Assembly (NCBI GenBank): GCA_010093515.1
Contig: MU001687.1
Span: 196,070 to 260,069 of the forward strand
Source of the DNA: Lineolata rhizophorae
Lineage: Eukaryota; Ascomycota; Dothideomycetes; Lineolatales; Lineolataceae
Direction of reading: 5' to 3'
Length of the DNA: 64,000 nt
Below the pieces are notes generated by a model. It did not search any database and was not told the DNA's origin. It saw only the letters and a list, made by a program, of their open reading frames with translations. The first letter of the stretch is position 1; each line of letters opens with the position of its first letter. Position numbers and translations under genes: made by a program. Below are positions 10,901-22,450 of the stretch, in pieces.

Positions 10901-13900
10901 GCTGCAACGTCGGCAACCGCGTCCTGAAGGTTCTTTAGTATCTCCTCAATGCTTGTTAAGTCTTCCTTGAGCACTGATCCGGGCGCAGGCTCGGTTGGCG
11001 GTGGTGCGCTAGTTGGGCCGTTCTGAATGTTTGCGTCCATGGCTTCGACCTTGATTTGCAATTGCGCCAAGAGCACCTCCATATCCTTCAGGTCGTTGCG
11101 GTTCAACGCATTCTCCTGCACGGCGCCTGGGGCCTCTCTAGCTAGGGACTCACCGTCCTCAGCAAGCACGACTTCATTGCCCGAGAGGACGGCGCCACCT
11201 TCTTCGTTGAGCGGCTTGCGACCCTTCAGCGAGTCAATATCGGCCTGCAAAGTCGCCATATTGGTTTTAAGCGTGTCGAGTATCTCATATTGAATAGTCA
11301 CGTCGTTCTCGATGGGTTCCTTGGCGGCTTCCTTGATGGCCGATTTGAGACTGTCGACCCCCTCGTTGATAGCATCAAGGAGGACACCGTCGGCCGACAT
11401 CTGCCGGTCAGGATTGTCCAGTCTGGATATGCCCTTGTCGACAGCTGACCGCACATCATCCAATCCCACGCGCAGCGTGTCGTGCATCTCTTCCATGTCG
11501 GCGTGGTTGTTGTTTCGGTTCGCAACGCTAGCCGCTAAAGTGTGCCGCAGCGTTTCGAACTCGCCCCGGATGGCTTCGAGCACTTCCTCATTGATACCGG
11601 AATCGACTGATGAGCGGCTGGCTTCAGATTTCATGTCATCTAGGGTTGAGCGAAGAGTCTCGATGAGTTCTTCCTTATCTAGCTGAGAAGAGCCACCGCC
11701 ACGGACGACGCTCGATCCGAGGCCATCGCGCAGTTTCTCGAGTTCCTGCTGCACGGAATCCATCATCTCCTTGGCGGTCGCACCTTGATCGGATGCGATG
11801 TGCCCTCGAAGCGCCTCGAGAGACTCCCGAATGGACTCCATAATTTCGGTGCTGCCTTCGGAGCCCTCGCGGACCATGGTAGAAGCAATAGTCGAACGCA
11901 GATGGGCAAGTTCCTCACGCATTTCATTGAGAGCATCTTCAGTCGATACGTTCGCTGGACCTTTGCCATCCAGCCTGGAGAGTATGCTGTCCATGCCTTC
12001 TTCGATGGCCACAAGGATCTCACCTTTTTGCGATGCCGTGCCCTCGAGCACATCCTTTCGCAGCTGTTCGAATTCCTCCTTCATCGCCTCTTCCAGATCC
12101 TCGTTGGAGTCGTCAACCAAGCTCTTTGTGCCCATGTTTTGCTTGATGTCGTCGAAAGCACTGTCGAGGGCTGCCAGGATTTCCTCTTTATCCTGCGTAG
12201 ACGTGCTTACGGGGCCGACCTGGGACCCCATTGACCCCATGGACTCATGCAGATGCTCAAACTCAGACTTGATATAATCCAGCAATTCTTTGTGTCCGTC
12301 ACCACCGCTTTTCAAGCCATCGGTAACAACACTCTCGAGGTCACTCCTTAGGCTCTCCAGGCCTGTGCGTATCGACTCCAGGATCTCGTCCTTGCCGGTA
12401 ACGTCTTGTGCACGGTCAACGTAACTCTCGACGGAAGTACGTAGAGACTCAAGACCGTCTTTCATCGCGTCAAGGATCTGCTCCGAGTCACGCCCACTGG
12501 CGGACGAGTAGTCTTTGAATCCCTCGCGCATTTGCTCAACGAGCCCGTGCAGCTGGTTGACAACCCGCTCGCCGTAGCTGCCGAATGGGGTATTGGAGCC
12601 TTCGAGACCTGCACGAACAGCCTCGAAGAGATCGTCACGGTTGATGTCAATCTCTCTATCCGTGACGTTTGGAGCGTACAACGCGAGACCTTCGCGCACG
12701 GCCTCGATGATATCGTTTTTATTGATCTCGTCTCCGTGGATAGCAACGGCGTTTTGAGATTGCGTAGGAAACTTGAAGTCGTCCAAACACTCCCTGAAGG
12801 CGGCGAGCATCTCCTCGCGAATCTCCTGCGCCTCGGCCATGAGCTGTGGTGGGCGGAAATTCTGCATCGCTTCCTGCACAGCTTCCATGATTTCCTCCCG
12901 ACTGACGGGCTGGTTGTCGGTGGTCGCGGCTCCGTGGTTGGTGCGGTAATCCTCTAGACCCTCACGCAGACAATCTAGGATCTCGTCGCGCTCGAGGCCG
13001 AACTGCTGCACCTCGATATCTGGCTTGTAGGCCTCATATGCCTCCCTGACGGCGTTGAGGATGGAATCGCGGTCGAGACCGGGCGCAGCTACAGCGCGAG
13101 TGTTCGAGTCGTCCACCATGTCGCGATCTAGACCACGCTCCGCTAGCGCATGCTTTACCACCCTGTACACCTCATCGTTGTCAACAGAACTCTTGGAGAT
13201 GATGGTCGAGGAACCGGACTGGCGACGCTTCTCGCGGATGACGCGGTCCATGTGGTTCTTGAGCTCGGCGACGCCCTCATGAACGATGCGTGTAAGATCT
13301 TCCTTAGTGCGGCTTTCCACGCCGTCTTCAATGGCCAGATGAGAATTTCCTCCGTTACGAGCAGCGAGGAACTCGTCTACCTTGCGGCCCAAATCGCGGC
13401 CCATACCCAGCGTCTCGGCGCGCAGGTCTCGTATCATTGCCTTGACTTCAGCCGTCATGCCGCCGCTCTCGGTCACGCTGTCTTTAATCTTGCGCAGCAA
13501 TTTGAGCATGTCGGCGCTGACAAAGTCGGCGGCCTTGGGCGAGGAGTAAGGCTTCTGACTATCGCCCGAGGTCGAGAAGACACTGAGCGGCGGGTTCATC
13601 TCGCGGCTTGTCCGGGCAATAGGCCCCGAGGACGAGCTGGACGCCGAGGACGAATGCGGCGCGCCGTTTGCCCCAGGGGGTGCTGCTCCACCTCCGTCGG
13701 CGAGAGATTCTCCACGGTGTCGCACCAACGCACTGCTGCTCTGGGCGGCCCTGGCAGCCCCAGCAACGCCGGCAGCGGCAGCGCTCACCGCGGCGCCGTC
13801 CTTCATGAAGTCGACCAGCTGGGACACCTTGCGCGCCGTCTCCTTGGCCGTCTCGCCGGATTCTCTGCTCGCCTTTTCAAAGAGCTGGGATAGCTGAGAC

Positions 13901-15406
13901 AAAAGCCGCTCCTGTCCATCCTTGGTCACCATCTCGCGGATGATCTTCTCCAGCATGGCCACGCTGGCGGCGCCCTCGACAGAAAACGGCGACGGGCTGC
14001 CGCATAGGCGCTCGTCCAGGAGCGAGAAGCTGGCCGGGCTCGGAATGCGCGGCAGGGAGAAAGACTTGGCCTGAGACTGCGGCGTCGAAGCTCCGCCTTG
14101 TCCTGCGGCCGCGCCGCTACCTGCCTGTCCGGCGCCGCCGGCGCTCAGGCCGCTATTAGCACGCGAAATGCCGCCATTGGCGCCGGTGGCGCCCGCATTG
14201 TTCAGCATGGAGCTGACATTGTGCGAGGCCGACGTGATGGAGGCGTTGACGGACGCGACGAGCTCGCGCAGCGTGTTGCGGATGTCCTCGTCGCGCGAGT
14301 TGGTGGCTTCCTTGAGCGTGATCAGGTCCGTTGCGTTGTCCTTGCTGCGCCGGCTGAGCTGGCTCATCTCCTTCTGGAGGCTCGTGGCGATGGTGGTGAG
14401 GGAGAGGATTTGAGCGGAGATGGCATCGATGGTGTGCGGAGTAGGGTTGCTCGTGGTGTTTGCGTTGTTATTGGTGTTGTTGCTGTTATTGCTAGACTCT
14501 TTTGATGGGGATGAGGCTCCGTTTGCACCGCTATGGGTCGCGCCGAACAGGGGCTCGTTGAAGTCGCGCACCGGCATCGTCTGTAGCGCTAGCATTGTCG
14601 CAGACGGAGGCGTGTGCTCCCCTAGGATCGCCTTGTGCGCCGACCGCGTCGACGGCCGCGGATACATGTCGCGACCGGCCGGCGTGGGCGTGCCATGCCG
14701 TGTCGGGCTAGTAGCACTCTTGTCCGGCGACGTCGGGCTGAGGTAGTCTCTGTCATGCTCCACGCCACGGCTCCCCGGCGTCGGCGTTGTAGCCGTGCGC
14801 TCCCTGCTACGCTCCCGGGACCGCTCCGGCGACCTGGTATTGTTGTTGCTGCTGCTGCCCTGGGCCGTCGAGTCCAGGAAGCTGCGCAGGTCCCGCACGC
14901 TGTTGTGCGGCAGCGTCTGCATGCGCTTGTGGTGGGCGCCGCGGATGAGCGAGCGGTCGGGCGACTCCATGCGGTTCGTGGTGTAGGCGCCCTGGGCGCT
15001 GGCGGGCAGGCTCTCGCGCGCCTTGTCCTCTAGAGCCTTGGCCGCCGCGGCAATGGTTGAGGACGTGTTGGCGCGAGTGGTGCTGGGGGAGGACGGATGC
15101 GGGTTCAGCGGCAAAGGGGGCGGTGCCCGGTCTGGGTCGGAGGAGTCCCACCTGCGAGGAAGGTCTGTTAGTGGCATTGAAAGGCTGATGGAATTTCCGT
15201 TTGAGGGGGCTGGGAAATGTCTCATGGCGAGGCGCGAATGGGACTGCTGGGCCTCTCGCGCTGCTGTTTGACACTACGACCATTGGACGGATAGATGATA
15301 GGAAATGAGCGACGTATGCGTACATTGGTAGGCGACTGCTAGCGTCCGAAAAGGAATGCTGGTGCTTGGCCCCTAGGCCACGGTCGCGAGATCCGTCCCT
15401 GTCCAT
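7978..15406 (-). CDS. Giant 2418-residue helical-repeat and coiled-coil protein
   Basis: Exons 15406-15324 and 15151-7978 join as MDRDGSRDRG...SSRLPMWDSSDPDRAPP. The intron has donor GTACGC, branch CACTAAC and acceptor CGCAG. Residues 1-400 are disordered and Ser/Pro/Asn-rich. Residues about 590-640 are helical. From about 640 to 1340 there are roughly twenty degenerate units of 30-40 residues with the core D/E-E-I-L-E-A-I-R-x-G-L-E-x-L-R. A second series follows to about 1500 with the core IETLLxxxKxxLDEL. Further helices and a strong heptad coiled coil cover about 1985-2100. The C-terminus is Ser/Thr-rich and acidic. There is no P-loop, Walker motif or SMC head. Similar fungal proteins are often labelled chromosome segregation ATPase, a name this sequence does not support. 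A cytoskeletal, septal or cortical scaffold is a guess. Confidence 0.8.
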
Positions 15407-18400
15407 CGACGACGACGTCGAGGTGGATGGAATGGAAACCAGTGATTACGCTATTCGTCCCGCGGACGGTTGCCGCGGTACGTTTCGTTGGAATGTGTAA
15501 CGAGCAGTAGGAGATTTCGGGTCTTCAATGTGTCTTTTCGTGTGCGTCAATTCAGCTCAATAGCATCGTGTTGACGTCGGAGCGGACGTTGATACTACGG
15601 CGCTGCCCTTTGTTTTTCTATCGTTGTCTTCTTGCGGAGAGACAGGAAGACCGAGAGCAGGCGATCCGGCGCGCAGCGAGAGAAAAGTTGTTGTGTGCTC
15701 AACAAAAGACGCAAAGAAGGTATGGCTCGCAGCGGAATGCAGCGCGCAACGTCGAGCAGGGATCGTGTGAGTTTTGTGGCGGGCAACGGGGGACGGGGTT
15801 GGAGTTAGGAAAGGCGGAAAAGGGTGTGGGGGCTTCCGGTGTGTGGTGTGTGTCGTTGTTGTGCTGTGTTTACGTTCTGCTGTTTCGGGTTTAGAGCGTT
15901 GCTTGGGGTGAGAGCCGCGGGCGGTGTGCGCGCCGGGCGGGCCGTGCGCAGCGCCGTGCGCTCTTGCAGCCCACTGCCGCCCCGGCCGGCCCAGCGTGGC
16001 AGTGCTTGAGAGGTGGATGAGCTCACTGGGCCGGTGCAGGCGCAATGCATTGGTCAAGGCGAACTGTTCTTCTGCTGCACATCGACCCATCTTGCGCGCC
16101 GCAACCGCACTTCAGGCGCGCTGAAGTAGGCCCCTTTTGGAGGTGCATCTTTGTTTCCATGGCAATGTGGTGCACCGAGAATTCCACTGGTCGTTGGCAG
16201 CTCCACTCGAATTGTAGGATTTTAGAGAAGCAGCAGGTTGCGTATAAGGGGCTGTTTTTGTCTTGTAGGGCACATGATGGCCTTGTCCAAACTCGCACCA
16301 AACGAGTCTAGTACGCCAACGTTCACGGGGCCCGGATTTCCTAATCCGGCACTCTATGAAGCTTCTCGGGCCCAGCCCCGCATCGTATCACACGTGGACA
16401 ATATGGATAGCAAGAGTTCCGCCAACAATACCAATGGCCACGTTGTCGCTCGACGGATTGAAGAGTGTTGCCCGATCAGTGGTATTTGGCTACGCGTGCT
16501 ATTTTCCCACTCATAGCAAGCACGTAGGATAGTCGTACGGAGTATGCATGCGGCCGTATCGGAACCTAGAACAACTACAATTTTATTTTATTTTTATTTG
16601 GTTTGTACAATTCGGCATCCAGGAATTCTCAAGGAAGGGTAGCGGGTGTTTGGATCTGCTGCAACTAGAGATTGGATCCCTTGTCGACTGAATACAATAA
16701 CCGGTGCCGCACCCGAAACTACGCTGTCTGTACCAATTGCGTTTACCAAGAAATCCGTCACACTACCTAAACTCACCATCGCACTGTGCATAAGTACACT
16801 GTAAGATTGCGAGACGTGTGTGCATGTGTGTAGAGAACTGGAGTTATTCTTGATTCCAGCTTGGTGGCTTCAGAAGCACCAAGCAAGAATGGTGAGCTAA
16901 AAAGTGTTATTTGTTGCGCAATAAAAGAGAAGGTTACAAACACATGTTAACAGCTCTTCTATATAAGGGCTGCAACTAGGTATTACGGATACCTCTTTTC
17001 AGACACCGAGACCTGGTTCTATCTTTTGAGCGCAATCAGCTTAGCCAGTGGCATAGTACACATTATGAGCCCACTATCTGTAGATTGATAAGACCTGAGT
17101 TTGGAACGATCGTGCTAAACTAGAATAGAATCATATGAGCTACGAAAACTACGTCTAATATATGCCCACTAATTTCCACTAGACGTTTTACCTAGAAACT
17201 TTTCCTGCCTTCTTTTCCCTGTTTTCCTCTCCAGGCTCATACAACATAAGTAACATCCGTAAACCGGTGCATTCCAGAGTATCATATAGAAATTCTTGTG
17301 TGACGTCCAAAACTAGCGTGACAAATACTTGTCTTGTTCCATGGAGGACTGGGACCAAAAAGGCGCCACACTGCATTGCGGCAACGATAAGGTGAGCAAA
17401 GACGAGCAAAGACTTATGTTTAAAAGGGGCTGGACACAATTGACCAGTTCCATGAAAGTCAACGCTACCCTGAGGCTATTGAAACCAGTTTGTTGACACA
17501 TGTTGAGCGGGTCCGATAGAAATTCCGGAAGAATTGCATTGTCGCAGAAGTTTTGAGGGCTGCCGGGCTGGGCTCGCGGGTGCCCGGTTAGCAAGAGCAC
17601 TTAGTCCTATGTAGCTGAAAAGTTGGCGACCAGATTGCAGATATCCCACACAGTTGCAATTATCCGACCGAGACGCAGAATAGCCACGTGAGGACGGCCG
17701 GTATCGTGTAGCGGATCCCTAGGGGGCTCGTTTGCGGCACCAAGTTCGGGACGAGACTTGGCGGTGGGCGCCCAAATGTAACCGAGCAGTCCACGAGAGC
17801 TTACGGGCGCCGGGGTTCGTTGCCGGGGACCGGTAGCGCTCCCTTAGCGAGCAGCAGCCGAGCCAGTCCAAAGCCAGAAGGCGTGATTTGGGGCGGAACG
17901 GCGCGATCTCTAGCCAGAGATCGCTCGGTACTATGATGTACTACGTGCTACGTCCTGCTATCGCGTGAAGGCTCTCGCTTGCGCCCTCTGCCGAACCACG
18001 GATCCCGTTCGCCTGCGCACCAGCTGCCATGAGGCACGGGGCGCCGGACGGCATCCCAGTTCGGTATGACATTGAATTCTCACGGTGCCGTGTATTGCGG
18101 CGGGGTGTTCGCTCGGCGTGCGGTTACTCGCCAGACGCCCGCTTGGCGGCGGGCTTCCGACGTCCTGGTCACTTCACCGCCTCCGGCCCACGGAACAGAC
18201 CTGGGACTGGGCATCCCAGGGGCGCGGGCCCGCTTGACCTTTGCTGACTCTTATTCCAAGGCAGGATGAGTATGTACTTCCACGGCGATGCACCATGAGT
18301 CGGCGAGGAGTCGCGTAGACTTGCCACATTGCGGCCTGACACGTCGAAGCGGACTTGGAACCTATCAAGCCAGCCCGAAAGCAGCTAGGGCCTGCAACGG

Positions 18401-18834
18401 CCACTCTGCTCACGGATCACGTGTGGGCTAGTTTAGACCACCGCTGCTCGGCAAAGGCCCTTTCGCCGACACACCCCGCATGCGCGAAGAATGGCGGATG
18501 GTCAAGAGACTCTCGCCCGCCAGCACCAGGACGGGGTACAGCGCCCTCCTAGTGAGCCGGCGCCGGCGGCCACTGACGCCAAGTCCTGCAGCTTTCCTGC
18601 CTAGCGCCCTCCCATGCTGTCTCCCCGTCCCGTGCACTGGCTCTTGCGGCTCATTAGATTCCGACAGTTGGCTTGCCCAGGGAAGTCAGCCTTGTCGCGC
18701 ACAACATGCCAACCTTATCTCGACTTTTTCCCGCCCCGAGCTGAAAGGCTGTGCGGTTTGTCCCAAAGCCGCCAACTTTGTTGACCGGCACGGGAGCTTT
18801 GCCGCGCCGTTTGTTGGAACGGCTGGTAGCTGCC
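15407..18834. other. Long intergenic region with no supported gene
   Basis: The first part (15407-16100) is the leader of the giant gene and is purine/pyrimidine biased. From about 16.3 to 17.7 kb the DNA is AT-richer, with a T-rich run near 16580-16600 and a TACGGAGTA word at 16536-16544. From 17.7 to 18.8 kb it is GC-rich again and should include the promoter of the membrane-protein gene. All ORFs are short and without recognisable domains. No tRNA A/B-box pair was found. Confidence 0.5.
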
Positions 18835-20219
18835 ATGGCGAATTCAATTCGTTGTGCGCTGGGGCTTTTCCTGTTTCCTCTGGAGGTTTGGGCGCTGGCA
18901 TGGCCCGGGCCCGAGCCCACTCCCGGTGGCGAGGCCAACCTCGCCGTATGGGGCCGTAGTCCTGCGCCCACCGCGGGCGCAATGGAAGCAAGAGGCGTAC
19001 TTGAAGAACGAGAAACTACCGGGACGTGCGGTTACATTTCCGCGGATTATAGTAAGTTCTATTTGAGTTGGAAAATTCGTGCGAGGAAAAGGAAATGCTA
19101 ACATGCCGGGCACTACAGGCAGCGCATTGACTTGCCCTCCCTCCAACTACTGCGTCTACAATACCATGTACGACGCAGCTTGGTGTTGTAGCATGTCTGA
19201 TATTTACGACTGCATTGCACCCACAACTTGCGTGGGCTATTATGAGAGTTGTGGCAGTGAGTGCGAAATGGACTCTCGGACCGCGAAATGGTTCGTGCTT
19301 CATCCAAGGTTCGTTCATGTTATGTTTACAAGTGCCTAATTTCATGCTGTGTAGTATGGACTCAAGCTTTCCGTACTGCGTTACCGCGACGTGGGCAGTC
19401 GGTTCCGACTACACCATGTACAAGTGCGGGGCCACGAGTACGCCGTACAATCTAGCTGTCTTCGACGACTGGACGACCATCCAACACCCTTCCTCGACGC
19501 CCGTTTACCCCTCCAGCAGCGCCTCAATCAGCAACGGAATAGTCTCTTCCTTCGCCTCCAGCTCCGACTCTACGCCCAGCTCCTCCCTCACCGCCGCCAA
19601 CAACGCCAAGAGCGAGGACGACGACGACGACGACGACGCCACCCCAGTCGGCGCCATCGTTGGCGGCGTGGTCGGTGGCGTCAGCGGCCTCGTCCTCATC
19701 GGCGCCGCCGCCTTCATCCTCCTCCACCGCCACCACCGAAAACAGCAGTCCCAGAGCCACGGGTCCGAGCCTCCCGCGCCCCCGTATGACGGCCCGCCCC
19801 CTGAGCTCGGCGCCCCGGTTCCTCCCGCGGGACCCGTGCCGCCGATGGCGAGCCCGTACGGTGGCCAACCCGTCCCAGTGGCGCCTAGGGCGTACCAGCC
19901 CGTGGCGCCGCCGCCGCCCTCTTCGCCTCCTCCCCCTCCTTCTCCCCCCCCGCCAGTGGTATCAGCAGGTGCGGGCCCGGCTCCCGGGAAGCCGGGTTTC
20001 AACGTGATATCGGCGGAGGAGGCGCTAGGCCTGGCGAGGCCGCCGTCGGCATATTCCGCCGGGGTGCCTCCACCGCAGCAGCAACAGTATGCGGTGTATA
20101 CCCCACCGCCGATGATGCAGCAATACAACTCGAGTCCTCCACCACCGCCGCCGGTCGCGATGACGTCAGAGGTGCAGCATGATGGGAGGCACACGGAAGA
20201 TGACGGGGGTTGGCGGTAG
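18835..20219 (+). CDS. Cysteine-rich single-pass membrane protein with proline-rich tail
   Basis: Exons 18835-19051, 19119-19290 and 19355-20219 give 417 residues. The second intron has a GTTCGT donor, and splicing creates the cysteine in AKCMDSSFPYC. An N-terminal signal peptide (MANSIRCALGLFLFPLEVWALA) precedes an ectodomain with about ten cysteines (TCGYIS, TCPPSNYC, WCCSM, TTCVGY, SECEM, PYCVTATW, YKCGA). Next come a Ser/Thr-rich stalk, a run of seven Asp, one membrane helix (VGAIVGGVVGGVSGLVLIGA) followed by HRHHRK, and a cytoplasmic tail rich in Pro with PPY and poly-Pro runs. This layout recurs in fungal surface proteins of unknown function and resembles Mid2/WSC-style sensors only in architecture. 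An in-frame ATG at 18751 would bury the signal peptide, so 18835 is preferred. Confidence 0.75.
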
Positions 20220-20959
20220 CCGCTATTAGATTTAGTACAGTCGTTTTGAAGAGCCGGTCTTTTCGACAGCATCAAGCATCATTTTCTTTCCTTTTTTTTT
20301 TTTTAAGCGTAGGGGCGGTTTCATACGTGCGGATCTACGAGACGTAGTAACGCCGAATTGCAAGCATGAGATACCAAACATGGCACCTTGATTACACAGT
20401 TGGTTGAGTTCGTATGGCTATTTTGCGACGGCTTATTTGCGGGACTGTTCTGGCAGCGGGTTGTGGTTGTATGGTTTATACGTAGTACTAACAGTGTTAC
20501 ACTCACTTTGCAAGCCTATGGGAAGGCTCACATTTCGAGTGCTTGAGAAATAGGGTTTGAGTATGAACTATTCTTTCAATCCCCCAGCCAACTGTAGTGA
20601 TCTCTTTTACGTATAGAAAGCTTCTTTTCCCTTCGAAGGTATATATTTCCAATCAAGTCTAGAATATCATATTTCAGATTCTACCCGTGAACGATTTCGG
20701 CAGAGTGCAGCATCAATAAACCTAGGCCAAGGCAGGCTCTATTCTCGACGTGCAGCTGTGCAACATATAACCACACACAGTGTACGTTGAGATCTCCTGC
20801 CTTGACCACCTGAAAATCCCTTCCTAACCAACTTCATAGCCTCTTTGGATCAAATATCTTGCCACTTTTATTGCTATTCCGAAGGAGCAAAACTAGTCTC
20901 TTATCTTCTCGGTCCATCTTTCTCAAAGGATCTACTGATCCTATGTCTGTGAGGAGCCT

Positions 20960-21368
20960 GTGTCCGGAGGTGTGGGCCTGGCGGCTAGCCTCGTCCCCCT
21001 AACTAGTCCGGCCGCGACAAGTAGCGAGACGTCCAACCTTCAGCAACGCCCCCGAAGCGCGGCCAATGATGTTGCGCGGCTCTCCTTTGACATCACTACG
21101 TTGAGAATACTCTTAGTAGAAAGCGGGAGGGTATACATCGCCGACCCGCGCGCAATGGCATCGGCTCAGTTTGTGGACAAATGGCGTGAGAAATTAGGCG
21201 CGATGAAGGAGGGCCTTCTAGAATTCTAGGGCTTCACCAATCGGCTACAGGGTCGATTCGATCGGCCCACGATACTAGACTGCATGGCTAAACGCGCTAT
21301 CGTAACGTACTCTCCGAGAGGATCATTAGGGATTCCCAGAGCCGCTTCTCAGATCATGTTCGATTTCT
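20960..21368 (+). pseudogene. Unidentified coding remnant
   Basis: One frame reads without interruption from about 20960 to 21229 and contains protein-like text (LSFDITTLRILLVESG, AQFVDKWREKLGAMKEGLLE). The same frame continues beyond a TAG (21227-21229) with plausible residues (FTNRLQGRFDRPTILDCMAK) to about 21368. No start signal, splice sites or recognised domain accompany it. It reads as an old gene fragment of unknown family; a chance ORF is the alternative. Confidence 0.3.
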
Positions 21369-21495
21369 GACCCTTACTCAGGCCTACATGAATAGGTTCG
21401 TAGCACAACCACCCTAGTACTCAGGTTCTGTTCCTGTTCTAATAGAATCTAGTTTCGTCCTCCAAGGCATCGGACGTGGAGCTGAGGAACAAAGC

Positions 21496-21855
21496 ATGTC
21501 GCTTGATGAGATGCAGAAGGAGATGCAGAAACTCCAAGATGCCTGCAAATCGATTCCGGACGAAATGTCTCGCCTGACATTACAATCGTCGACAGAGCTA
21601 CTTGATAATAAATCTATGCTTGGACACAATATTCCCACGAGACCGTTCGCATCCACGGAAAAACACTACAGAGTTGCGTCCCTGTCGGTGGAAAGTGGCT
21701 TGTTGCGAAAATCGAAAGAGCTTTCAACGAAAGTAGCGGCCAAATACTCCAAGGAGGTTGTGCTTCAGGCCCTGGGCGGCCGGGGGGAACCCCAGCTTAC
21801 ATCGCAGAACTGTTGTAAAGCGTATGGTTCCGGTCACATTCGCTCCGTCTTTTAG
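21496..21855 (+). pseudogene. Unidentified helical coding remnant
   Basis: This 119-codon frame starts MSLDEMQKEMQKLQDACKSI and continues with amphipathic helical text, then Ser/Lys-rich residues. It lies only 127 bp after the remnant ending at 21368 and could be part of the same decayed gene. There is no support for expression and no family recognised. Confidence 0.3.
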
Positions 21856-22364
21856 GTAGATACGAGCTTAGGCGATACATAGACCTCGATCTTTGGGGAT
21901 ATTTCCACGGCGCTCAAACAAGAGTGCCAGGAGTTTCAAAATCAGAAAAGTCGCACTAAATTTGTCAGACAAGCTCCCGTCTGCACAGTACCAGCGAATC
22001 TCCAGAGAGTATGAATTCCATCCTATCTATACCTGTGGAGCGAGTCTATGGAATTCAACCGGATCGAAAAACTAACACACTTTACCCAATAGAGTGATGG
22101 TGTGGAATTGAGGGCCCGTGAACCATGGAATGAGGCCTTGGTCCACGGATTACCATTATCACACTTCGTTTAAACGGCGTACGCTGCAGTGGGACAGGAA
22201 ATCAATAGAGAGAGTTTCTATGAGTGTTTCATTGTACTATTATGGATGAGCCTCTTTATAGTTCTACTAAACAATACTCTCTCCTCTCTCAGCAGAGCAC
22301 CTCCTCGCTTTATTTGTCTACAGCCATAGAATGCGTACGGAACTGGTTTCAATTTTACCAGATT

Positions 22365-22450
22365 TCTGACATGATGGCCTGATTTCACCTACACATCGCG
22401 TGTCAGACAAGCGAAATCAGAGCGTTCCCTTATATAAACACTGGAGCCCA
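22365..22450 (+). repeat. Diverged dispersed repeat, copy A
   Basis: This stretch aligns by eye with 26617-26701, at roughly 70-75 percent identity with one or two single-base gaps. The best block is an exact CAGACAAGCGAA followed by TCAG. Several differences are G/A or C/T, as repeat-induced point mutation would give. The family is unknown, and no terminal repeats could be tied to it. Confidence 0.45.

Noticed and set aside
18751-18834. Upstream in-frame ATG of the cysteine-rich membrane protein
   Set aside because: It would place 28 charged and polar residues before the signal peptide.
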